Positions 38,945 to 49,394 of a stretch of 64,000 bases of DNA are shown piece by piece. The position numbers were made by a program, and so were the translations under genes. The notes under the pieces are model-generated. The model did not search any database. It had not been told where the DNA came from and saw only the letters and a program-made list of their open reading frames with translations. How positions within the stretch are numbered: the first letter of the stretch is position 1; each line of letters opens with the position of its first letter. The stretch is taken from NCBI GenBank assembly GCA_964019135.1, contig OZ025248.1:18979574-19043573 (forward strand), given 5' to 3'. The stretch comes from Arenicola marina. Taxonomy: Eukaryota; Annelida; Polychaeta; Arenicolidae.

Positions 38945-39795
38945 TAACGTCCCTCTCTCTCTGTATCCCCTCTCTCCCGTCCTCTCTCTGTATCCCCTCT
39001 CTCCCGTCCTCTCTGTGTGTCCCCTCTCCCCCTCCCTCTCTGTGTGTATCACCTCCCTCTCCCTCCCTCTCTGTGTTCCCTCCCCTCCCTCTCTGTGCAC
39101 CCTCCCCCTCCCTCTCTGTGTGTATCACCTCCCCCTCCCTCTCTGTGTCCCCTCGCCTCCCTCTCTGTGCACCGTCCTTCTCCCTCTCTGTATGTATCAC
39201 CTCCCCCTCCCTCTCTGTGTCCCCTCTCCCCCCCTCTGTGTCCCCCCCCTCTCCCTCTCTGTGTCCCCTCTCCTCCCTCTCTGTGTCCTCTCTCCTCCCT
39301 CTCTGTGCACCGTCCTTCTCCCTCTCTGTATGTATCACCTCCCCCTCCCTCCCTCTCTGTGTTCCCTCCCCCTCCCTCTCTGTGTCCCCTCCCTCTCTGT
39401 GCCCCCTCCCTCTCCCTCTCTGTATGTATCACCTCCCCCTCCCGCCCTCTCTGTGTCCCCTCCCTCTCTCTGTGTATCACCTCCAACTCCCTCCCTCTCT
39501 GTGTCCACTCCCTCTCCCTCTCTGTGTCCCCTCTCCTTCCTCTCTGTGTCCCCTCCCCCTCCCTCTCTGCGTGTATCACCTCCAACTGCCTCCCTCTCTG
39601 TGTCCCCTCCCTCTCCCTCTCTGTGTCCCCTCTCCTCCCTCTCTGTGTCCCCTCCCTCTCCCTCTCTGTGTCCCCTCTCCTCCCTCTCTGTGTCCCCTCC
39701 CTCTCCCTCTCTGTGTCCCCTCTCCTCCCTCTCTGTGTCCCCTCCCTCTCCCTCTCTGTGTCCCCTCCCTCTCCCTCTCTGTGTCCCCCCCCCCT
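38945..39795 (+). repeat. Polypyrimidine repeat of CCTCTCTGTGTCCCCTCCCT type
   Basis: Irregular 22-44-bp units made almost wholly of C and T on the plus strand, with GTGT and GTATGTATCACC inserts. Frames up to 380 codons across it are simple-sequence artefacts. Confidence 0.9.
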
Positions 39796-40193
39796 GTCCG
39801 GCTCTCCGTGTCCCCCCACTTTCGGTATCCCCCCTCTTCCCCGGTCCTTTTGTCTTCTTTTTTCTCCTCGCGTCTCTCTGCTTCTCTCTATCACTATGTT
39901 TCATTTCTCCCCCTTTTCTCCATCCGATTTATTCCATTCCCGTTCCCGTAAAAATGCTTCCGCCCTATGCGTTGCCGTTACCACGGTTATCGAATTTAGG
40001 GTCCCGAGCAGGAAGACATATTCTTTTGCCTCTCAGTTCGTGGATCATATATAAAAAGTGACATGGAAAACAAGCGAGAAGCCATGTGGTTTGCGCCACC
40101 TCGCGCCAGATATCTGCGACATTTAAAAAAGAAATGTCTTTATTCGTTTTGCCCGGGTCCCTCCGAGTGTCAGGCAGAACACCGGGGGGGAGT

Positions 40194-40640
40194 TCGGGTA
40201 TGCGAGCGGAGTAGTCAGACTCCGCGGGGTGCATAACCGAACCCGGAGATTGTGGTCGGATAGGGCGGTCACGTGGTACATTTTACTCCCAGACCTTACT
40301 CCCCACCCAGAGGAGGATCACGAGGATTTCCAACATGGCGTCCAGGCCGCACAATACATTTAATATATATAGTAGTATTGCGACCTGCAAAAAATCTGTA
40401 AATAATATTCTAACAACGAAAATAAGATAATGAACACAATACGTATCCGTTGATTTATTTTATGGGGCTATTTAACGATCTTCAAAATTTGTGCAGTCTA
40501 GCAAGTGCAACATTGACGCGGACCGCGAATTTTGCGTTCGGTTAATATTGATCCGCCTATTAGCGGAAGGAGTGAGTCCGCATGCTCCAAATATCCGCGC
40601 CGATTACTCCGATCGCATATCCGAACTCACTCCGGGTTTC
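40194..40640. repeat. Facing inverted repeat halves, possible small element
   Basis: GTTCGGGTATGCGAGCGGAG at 40192-40211 is mirrored by CTCCGATCGCATATCCGAAC near 40608-40627, with similarity extending over about 40 bp. The ~400 bp between could be a MITE body, but ends and target duplications are not clear. Confidence 0.45.
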
Positions 40641-41040
40641 CAGGATAAAGATTCTAGTGTGGGAGCTGCAGCCCGTCATGCGAGGAGTGCAGGACGGCTG
40701 TCCGGCAGTCCGTAAAAGAAGCCCTGAACAGTTATGTGACCGCCAGGTGACGTGGGAGTTTTCGAGCATGGTAATTGGCGCGAGGGATGGTCTGTGTCTC
40801 TAGGGGTAACGGAGACAGGTCTAGGGGGGAGGGGGTCTAGGGAGTGGGGTGGGATGTGAACCCGTAGGGTGTGGCCTAAGTCGTGAAATGGCTGCTCGTC
40901 ACACATCACGTATCCTACAGAAAAATATGTTCACTCCGGCGAGTTGGGAATGCAACGATGGCAAAAACACGCGGAAAAAAGGAGAAAAGTAGACAGGGCA
41001 AAGGTGAATGGACGGGAGGAAAGTAGGATCGGATTAAAGG

Positions 41041-41399
41041 TGACTGTCAGGCGGGCCGTAAACAGCGGGCAGAGGGAGGGGGAAGAGCGGTTGCTAACGG
41101 TAAGGATAAAGGGTGACTGTCAGGCGGGCCGTAAACAGCGGGCAGAGGGAGGGGGAAGAGCGGCTGGTAACGGTAAGGATAAAGGGGGACTGTCAGGCGG
41201 GCCGTAAACAGGGGGCAGAGGGAGGGGGAAGAGCGGCTGCTAACTGTAAGGGTCAAGGGGGACTGTCAGGCGGGCCGTAAACAGGGGGCAGAGGGAGGGG
41301 GAAGAGCGGCTGGTAACGGTAAGGATCAATGGGGACTGTCAGGCGGGCCGTAAACAGGGGGCAGAGGGAGGGGGAAGAGCGGCTGGTAACGGCCGTAAA
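41041..41399 (+). repeat. ~72-bp tandem repeat, about 5 copies
   Basis: GACTGTCAGGCGGGCCGTAA recurs at about 41042, 41114, 41188, 41260 and 41335. It is followed each time by a GGGCAGAGGGAGGGGGAAGA block and AGCGGCTGGTAACGGTAAGG. Confidence 0.9.
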
Positions 41400-41404
41400 C
41401 AGTG

Positions 41405-41482
41405 GCCTCGACACGGGGCCTCTACACGGGGCTCGACACGGGGCCTCGACACGGAGCCTCGACACGGGGCCTCGACACGGGG
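41405..41482 (+). repeat. Short CTCGACACGGGGC tandem repeat
   Basis: Six copies of a 13-bp unit (CTCGACACGGGGC with small changes), directly after the 72-bp array. Confidence 0.8.
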
Positions 41483-42584
41483 CCCCGAGTCGCTCGCCCG
41501 CCTCAGATACAAGCCGTTGTGGCCGACATATGCGGCGTGTTGCATTGTGCTTCACGTCTATAATGCGTCCTGCGTATAACATGTATCTATGAGTGTATGG
41601 ACTCAGCACTATAATGCCTCGTGTTACTCTTCGTCAAATCCATCTAGTGGGACACCCCATTGCGAGCTAACAACATCTGTAGTCTGTATATGAGGATTAA
41701 TGATGACAGGGGAGGGAGTCGATCAGCACCTCAGCGTCCTATCTTTCTGGCGTGTCTTCCCGGTATCTGCCGAGCGATGGCTTCAGTCACCAACACAAGG
41801 CGTGGTGAAGGGGCTAGAACCACTGAGGTCAAGGTCACAGCCCACGTGACGGGGGAGGTGGGGGGGGGGGCAGGCCATTACACCACAAGACGCCTACTAC
41901 CACTGTTACCGACATTGTCCGCCACGGCTGGTACCCTTGATGGCACCCATGGGAACGCCAGCCCCGCCCCCCTGCCGGGTACCGCTGACCACACCACCGC
42001 CCACCCCCCCCCCCCCTCGCCGGGTACCGCTCACGACTCCCCTAAGTGTTTCATCGCCGCTATCTATATCACGTGCTTTAGTACGCCTTTGTTCACCCCT
42101 TTTGTCGACGGCTATATATATGATCCTGTTTTCATGTTATATTTATTGATCACCTGTTTCTTTTTATCTCATTTGTCTTATTGTCTCCCTCTCCCTTATA
42201 ATATATGTCCTCGCCACCCTCCCTAACCAGGTTCGCCCGACCCCTTCACCCACCCTCCCTGCCGCTCTCCGTGATGTCTGTGTGGTGTTCCAGTCTCTAT
42301 TGATCCGTCGCTTACTCGATGTTTATGATATTTCCCCTGCTTTATTCAATCTGTGCCTCCGTCGTTCACTCTCCATTTCCTTCAGCTGCCGAGCGCCCTA
42401 TCAGTTCTGTCCAGTAATAGGCATGACTGTGTTTTACCATAACGACTGACTCCATCCAGGATACCATGACAACCTGATTCCTACACCCTCTCACGCATCC
42501 TTCTAAGCTGGCATTTATCATCACTAACCCTCCCCCTCCTCGCCCGCCATCCCCCCACCCCACCCCCCTCGCTGGCCATGTCCT

Positions 42585-43046
42585 ATGGCCCCGTGCACCC
42601 CCACACAGACTGCCAACCCTATGGCCCACACCCCCACACAGACTGCACCCACTATGACCCCCACCCCCACACAGACTGCACCCACTATGACCCCCACCCC
42701 CACACAGACTGCACCCACTATGACCCCGACCCCCACACAGACTGCACCCACTATGACCCCCACCCCCACACAGACTGCCACCCCTATGGCCCCCACCCCC
42801 ACACAGACTGCACCCACTATGACCCCCACCCCCACACAGACTGCCACCACTATGGCCCCCACCCCCACACAGACTGCCACCCCTATGGCCCCCACCCCCA
42901 CACAGACTGCACCCACTATGACCCCCACCCTCACACATACTGCCACCACTATGGCCCGCACCCCCACACAGACTGCCACTACTATGGCCCCCACCCCCAC
43001 ACAGACTGCCCCCACTATGGCCCCCACCCCCACACCACCCATTTTA
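42585..43046 (+). repeat. 33-bp minisatellite, about 14 copies
   Basis: The unit is CACACAGACTGCACCCACTA then TGACCCCCACCCC. ACCCACTATGAC and CACCCCTATGGC versions alternate. The 33-bp length (11 codons) gives open frames in several phases. Confidence 0.92.
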
Positions 43047-43389
43047 AATTGAGCCAAGTGTCCTACCCCGATGTGTCTCTATTGAGTTACCATGGCGACC
43101 TAGTCTTGCCCCCTCTCCCAAGTCTTATCGACGTCGTGGAACCAATTTGCCTAGCGACATGACACCTCGACATCTAAACTTTACATAAGTTCCGAATCGG
43201 ATTAGACAAACCTGTTTGTCTGGTAAAGTTGGAGAGAGGATTTGACCAATGACACAGCAGCTACAGAAGAGAATCACTGATGCGGCGGCTAAAGAATTAG
43301 AGATAAACTCCGGAATAGATGTGAGAAATGAAAGAACCCCGTTGAGCGGAGCTGGATAATCTGCCCTGAATGACCTCTTTGGTCATCAA

Positions 43390-43790
43390 CGTTTGATGAA
43401 CTAAGTAGGGGAAAAGTGGGGCAAAATGGGTAACGCGGGGCACAACGGGGTGGGGCGATATCCCCATAGTTACGTGGCCTGGCCTGGCGCAAATCTGGCG
43501 GGGAATCGGTAGGACACAACATGTAAGTATAAACCAAGATTTGTTATTTTTCTCAGTTTTGATCTAATTTCTCAGCTCGTCTCGATTGCATATGACAAAA
43601 CATGGTTGCAACTTGATCTTGATATCCCAAGGACATGGAAAACATTTGTTATTCCCTAAGCAAACGTAGCGACAACGAAATGGCCATTACCTCCAATTTG
43701 AATTGCTTCACGTTAAACAATGGCCGCATGTTGCCCCAATCGGACCCCAAATCGCCCCATCCACGGGGTAAAACGGGGCAATGAAGGCTT
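43390..43790. other. Possible MITE marked by GGGGCAAAATGGG motifs
   Basis: AGTGGGGCAAAATGGGTAAC near 43413 and several TTGCCCC or CGCCCC strings (43733-43790) resemble repeats with GGGGCAAAA ends. Borders are not defined. Confidence 0.3.
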
Positions 43791-43914
43791 AATTTTGTTT
43801 TTATTCCAATTTTGTAATTTGTCATTGGTAAGGCATGCCATTCGTCTTATAACGTCAAATGACAATGCTTAATGTTTCAACAAAGCCTGGTAACTCTTGC
43901 CACTGTTTTACGGG

Positions 43915-44512
43915 GAGAGGAGGAAGTAGACATTTTGGAAGTCTTTATTTCTAAATCACCACACAAGGGCTAGGTCATTACGTCTAACTTTCCGGAAAGC
44001 AACGCCCCCTTAAAAGCGATATGACACTTCTGCTTTAAAATGAATCATCCATATATGTCGTGTCTTTTGTAATACTTATCCTGCACCATTAAACACATGT
44101 GACACCTGCTGTAGCAATGACATGACATGACAATGTCAGACGGTCCCCCATTTATAAACGGCATTAAAAATATATGCAATCGACAACTGTCGAATTTCCA
44201 TATATTTTGAGCTTTCTGATCCAAACCCCCGCCCCCTTGGAGCTTAACATTGACTTATGCATTCCATTGTTTGTCGTGAAATTTACAAGTTCTGACACCA
44301 GCCAGCTTGGCTCGGCTCGACTCGGCTGATTGCACCGTGACACTTAGCGGAGTCGACATAAACAACTGTTCATTATCACGATAATGCACAGTTTTTGTCG
44401 TTCTTTATTCAAATAACGCACACTCACGTTAATTAAACACGGCTAGGTCTGTTTTCCGATGCATTCTTTTAGATAATGAACACTTAAGACAAAGGCGCGA
44501 CGTGACACTATT
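43915..44512 (+). repeat. Left arm of a large imperfect inverted duplication
   Basis: The reverse complement of this segment aligns with 46851-47320 at about 80 % by eye. Shared strings include AAGTGTTCATTATC, AATGCATAAGTCAATGTTAA-like, CTCAAAATATATGGAAATTC and GACTTCCAAAATGTCTAC on the right arm. This arm has about 130 bp (around 44030-44150) that the other lacks. Confidence 0.85.
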
Positions 44513-44779
44513 TTTTAAAGGACAGTGACCGGAGAACTGTTGCGAGTTGAGGAGCGGTCATGTCGGCAGGGGCGGGCAGGGGCGGGCAGGGGCGACCCGG
44601 TGTGTGTGTGGGGGGGGGGACCCAACAGGGGTGGCAGCCTGCCCATTATTCCACACGTTGTCAGCGTCATGGGCATCACGTGTCTTGTCAGGTCCCTTGG
44701 GTCACATGGCAGGCATTCGGCATTCAAGTCGACCAATACATTCGGTTTTCAAGAAAAAGAGTCGATAGATGCTGTTATA

Positions 44780-45432
44780 TGTTAGCCTGTGCAGTGTCAT
44801 ATTCAGTCGCGTGATGGGCAGAGAGCGATGCCAGAGATGTGGCTTCACGTCGCCGGAGGTAAATTGAAAGGTCAATGAACGAGGCAACTTTGTGACACGA
44901 CATATTCAGGAGAGTTTCAAATGGACTCTAAGCGAGCAGGAAGCGGGCTCCCCACATCTGCGTGATAACCAGTGTTTATGAAGCCAGATAAGTGGCCCTC
45001 CCCAGTTTTATGAAACGCCAACTATATTACCGTCTTCCTCCATCACACGCGACCTCATTTCAGGCGAAACACCGAAAACGTTCTCCGTTTTTTCCAAAGG
45101 TCCATATTCTTTTGGTGTTTACTAAAACATTGGAACCGTCCGCTAAACCAGGATGGATCGTCATTTAAAACCCCAACAGTGACGTCACAATGAATGTAGT
45201 ACCCATTTCAAAGCCGTTGTGACGACAGTAACGGACAGTAACTTACCTAACGACCCCGCCTCCACGCATCATTGCTAAGTTGACCAATAAATGCCAGACT
45301 GGGCGGAGTTTGGTAAGTACGATGGAGCCTGAAATGTAAAGGCAAGTCTGCGGGGACATGGACCTCAGCGAGCGGCTTCCCATTGCCTCCAGCAGTGATT
45401 ACACTCAACTCCACCGTGTGTCCATACAGGAG
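44780..45432 (+). repeat. Direct duplication, copy 1
   Basis: Nearly identical to 47583-48229, about 2.8 kb away in the same orientation. Shared strings include GATGCCAGAGATGTG, AAGCGAGCAGGAAGCGGGCT and GGACATGGACCTCAGCGAGC. Both copies run straight into the 23-bp array. No coding frame was recognised. Confidence 0.92.
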
Positions 45433-45435
45433 CCG

Positions 45436-46818
45436 GACACCCTGGGTAATGGTCTAGCGACACCCTGGGTAATGGTCCAGCGACACCCTGGGTAATGGTC
45501 TAGCGAAACCCTGCGTAATGGTCTAGCGACACCCTGGGTAATGGTCCAGCGACACCCTGGGTAATGGTCTAGCGACACCCTGGGTAATGGTCTAGCGACA
45601 CCCTGGGTAATGGTCTAGCGACACCCTGGGTAAAAATGGTCCAGCGACACCCTGGGTAATGGTCTATTGACACCCTGGGTAATGGTCTAGCAACACCCTG
45701 GGTAATGGTCTAGCGACACCCTGGGTAATGGTCTAGCGACACCTTGGGTAATGGTCTAGCGACACCCTGGGTAATGGTCCAGCGACACCCTGGGTAATGG
45801 TCTAGCGACACCCTGGGTAATGGTCTAGCGACACCCTGGGTAATGGTCTAGCGACACCCTGGGTAAAAATGGTCCAGCGACACCCTGGGTAATGGTCTAG
45901 TGACACCCTGGGTAATGGTCTAGCGACACCCTGGGTAATGGTCCAGCGACACCCTGGGTAATGGTCTGGCGAAACCCTGCGTAATGGTCTAGCGACACCC
46001 TGGGTAATGGTCCAGCGACACCCTGGGTAATGGTCTAGCGACACCCTGGGTAATGGTCTAGCGACACCCTGGGTAATGGTCTAGCGACACCCTGGGTAAA
46101 AATGGTCCAGCGACACCCTGGGTAATGGTCTAGTGACACCCTGGGTAATGGTCTAGCGACACCCTGGGTAATGGTCTAGCGACACCCTGGGTAATGGTCC
46201 AGCGACACCTTGGGTAATGGTCTAGCGATACCCTGGGTAATGGTCTAGCGACACTCTGGGTAATGGTCTAGCGACACCCTGGGTAATGGTCTAGCAACAC
46301 CCTGGGTAATGGTCTAGCGACACCCTTGGTAATGGTCTAGCGACACCCTGGGTAATGGTCTAGCGACACCCTAGGTAATGGTCTAGCGACGCCCTGGGTA
46401 ATGGTCCAGCGACACCCTGGGTAATGGTTTAGCGACACCCTGGGTAATGGTCTAGCGACACCCTGGGTAATGGTCTAGCGACACCCTGGGTAATGGTCTA
46501 GCGACACCCTGGGTAATGGTCTAGCGACACCCTGGGTAATGGTCTAGCGACACCCTGGGTAATGGTCTAGCGACACCCTGGGTAAAAATGGTCCAGCGAC
46601 ACCCTGGGTAATGGTCTAGTGACACCCTAGGTAATGGTCTAGCAACACCCTGGGTAATGGTCTAGCGACACCCTGGGTAATGGTCTAGCGACACCTTGGG
46701 TAATGGTCTAGCGATACCCTGGGTAATGGTCTAGCGACACCCTGGGTAATGGTCTAGCGACACCCTGGGTAATGGTCTAGCGACACCCTGGGTAATGGTC
46801 CATCGACACCCTGGGTTA
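45436..46818 (+). repeat. 23-bp minisatellite, about 60 copies
   Basis: The unit is GACACCCTGGGTAATGGTCT plus AGC, with CCAGC and a longer GGTAAAAATGGTCC form that recurs at 45633, 45865, 46099 and 46585. This suggests block duplications of about 232 bp. Confidence 0.95.
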
Positions 46819-46850
46819 TGGTGTTGCAGTTATGCTGTTAAAAAATTGTG

Positions 46851-47320
46851 TGACGTCACGCCTTTGTCTTAAGTGTTCATTATCTTGAGGAATGGATCGA
46901 AACACAGACCTAGCCGTATTTTATTAACGTAAATGTGCGTTATTCAAATAAAGAACTGTAAAACAGTGCTTTACTTTAATAATGAACGAAAAAACCGTGC
47001 ATTATCTAGATAAAGAACAGTTGTTAATATTGACTCTTCAAGTGTCACGGTATAATCAGTCGAGCTGAGCTGAGCGGAGCCGAGTTGGCTGGTGTTGACA
47101 GAACTGGCCAATTTCAAGACAAACAATGGACTGCATAAGTCAATGTTAAGCACCAAAGGGGCGGAGGTTAGATCAGAAATCTCAAAATATATGGAAATTC
47201 CACAGTTATCGATTGCATACATTTCTTATTATATCCGTTATATCGCTTTTCAGGGGGCGATGATTTCACGAAACTAACAAGCAATGACTTCCAAAATGTC
47301 TACTTCATCCACGCCTTCCC
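46851..47320 (-). repeat. Right arm of the large inverted duplication
   Basis: Begins TGACGTCACGCCTTTGTCTT and aligns with 43915-44512 on the other strand. Together the arms flank direct-duplication copy 1 and its 23-bp array. Confidence 0.85.
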
Positions 47321-47477
47321 ACCCCTACCCTTCCCCCTGGGGCTTCACAATGACGAACCGTTGTTTCCACAATGTGCCTCATGTATTCGTCGGGCAGTGC
47401 AACTGAAACAATAGTCACTTCCTGTGTCCAAACGTGAGCACATGTCAGGCCTTGTTATAACAATTTAATAAGTACGT

Positions 47478-47573
47478 TAAAGAACTCGCTGTCGTGCATT
47501 CCCCAAATAAACCACTCGACGCTATCGCGTCTCGTGCTTTATTTTGGCGAATGCACTCCAGCTCGTTCTTTAA
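47478..47573. repeat. Small foldback sequence
   Basis: TTAAAGAACTCGCTG...CAAATAAA is mirrored, imperfectly, by TTTATTTTGGCGAATGCACT...TTCTTTAA. Arms are about 34 bp with a 25-bp loop. It may be a tiny MITE between the inverted arm and direct-duplication copy 2. Confidence 0.65.
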
Positions 47574-47582
47574 CTAGTACTT

Positions 47583-48229
47583 ACATGTTAGTCTGCGCAG
47601 TGTCAGGCGCGTGATGGGCAGACAGCGATGCCAGAGATGTGCGTGGCTTCACGTCGCCGGAGGTAAATTGAATCAACCAGGCAACTTTGTGACACGACAT
47701 ATTCAGTAGAGTTTCAAATGGCCTCTAAGCGAGCAGGAAGCGGGCTCCCCACATCTGCGTGATAACCAGTGTTAATGAAGCCAGATAAGTGGCCCTCCCC
47801 AGTTTTATGAAACGCCAACTATATTACCGTCTTCCTCCATCACACGCGACCTCATTTCAGGCGAAACACCGAAAACTTTCTCCGTTTTTTCCGAAGGTCC
47901 ATATTCTTAAGGTGTTTACTAAAACATTGGAACCGTCCGCTAAACCAGGATGGATCGTCATTTAAAAACACAACAGTGACGTCACAATGAATGTAGTACC
48001 CATTTCAAAGCCGTTGTGACGACAGTAACGGACAGTAACTTACCTAACGACCCCGCCTCCACGCATCACTGCTAACTTGACCAATAAATGCGAGACTGGG
48101 CGGAGTTTGGTAAGTACGATGGAGCCTGAAATGTAAAGGCAAGTCTGCGGGGACATGGACCTCAGCGAGCGGCTTCCCATTGCCTCCAGCAGTGATTACA
48201 CTCAACTCCACCGTGGGTCCATACAGGAG
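47583..48229 (+). repeat. Direct duplication, copy 2
   Basis: Second copy of 44780-45432, with small indels (loss of a TATTCAGT-like segment near 47606, TTCTTAAGG for TTCTTTTGG near 47910). Confidence 0.92.
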
Positions 48230-48232
48230 CCG

Positions 48233-48744
48233 GACACCCTGGGTAATGGTCTAGCGACACCCTGGGTAATGGTCCAGCGACAGCCTGGGTAATGGTCTAG
48301 CGACACCCTGGGTAATGGTCCAGCGACACCCTGGGTAATGGTCCAGCGACACCCTGGGTTATGGTCTAGCGACACCCTGGGTAAAGGTCTAGCGACACCC
48401 TGGGTAATGGTCTAGCGACACCCTGGGTAATGGTCTAGCGACACCATGGGTAATGGTCTAGCGACACCCTGGGTAATGGTCTAGCGACACCCTGGGTAAT
48501 GGTCTAGCGACACCCTGGGTAATGGTCTAGCGACACCATGGGTAATGGTCTAGCGACACCCTGGGTAATGGTCTAGCGACACCCTGGGTAATAATCTAGC
48601 GACCCCCTGGGTAATGGTCTAGCGACACCCTGGGTAATAATCTAGCGACCCCCTGGGTAATGGTCTAGCGACACCCTGGGTAATGGTCTAGCGACACCCT
48701 GGGTAATGGTCTAGCGACCCCCTGGGTAATGGTCTAGCGACACC
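48233..48744 (+). repeat. 23-bp minisatellite, second array (about 22 copies)
   Basis: Same unit as 45436-46818. It lacks the GGTAAAAATGG variant of the first array and has its own GGTAATAATCTAGCGACCCC variant (48589 and 48636). The two arrays therefore evolved separately after duplication. Confidence 0.94.
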
Positions 48745-49394
48745 AATTGTTCTTGTACAGTGTAGGTAATCCCGGTGGACTTTACCGTCCGCTATCCGTC
48801 ATTGTATCATACGACATAGCTAATGAATGGACTGTTTCCTTTTTCTAAAATTTAGCTTTAAATGTTATTCCTGTTTCTATTACTTCTGTTCCATAATTAA
48901 AGTTACATGTGGAGCTGACCGTTGCAACGGCTGTACCAAAATAAACATAAACAGGAAATGTTACCTTTGACCACAGGCAGTGTCAACGGCCACCGCCAAA
49001 AAAAAGTGGCGCTCCGGACGCTTCTATTGTCTCATATAATTTAGCGCTTGGGCGCCCCTGTCGGTGGCACCGGTAAACGACTTGTGTACACACGTTTATG
49101 ACGTTTCAAATCAGCACAAGTTCTCATTTTTCTGGCGGACAATTCATGAATTTGAAATGTTTTGCTCATTGGCAGATAATTGGTGAGCGATATGGTAGGT
49201 GTTTATTGTCTGTTATGAACCTTAAGGCCTTAGGTTTGTGTTCTTATACGCAAATTTTGCATTCAAAAACAGCCAAACAACTCCACATGCAACCTTTAAA
49301 AACTAATATCGTTTGTAAAAATATCAATGCATTAGGCGGGAAACGGTTTATGCCATTTACCAGCAGCGCAGAAATTTCTCAGCAGTGTCGGGGA
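48745..49394. other. Non-coding stretch, no gene seen
   Basis: Mixed sequence before the 30-bp array. An open frame from 49098 runs into the array, but its unique part (~95 codons) matches nothing I recognise. Confidence 0.45.

Noticed and set aside
38869..40061. Serine/proline/leucine-rich frames of 345-381 codons
   Set aside because: Translation of a polypyrimidine tract; three phases are open at once.
41660..42226. 188-codon plus-strand frame
   Set aside because: No recognisable domain, low-complexity proline-rich middle, no splice or composition support.
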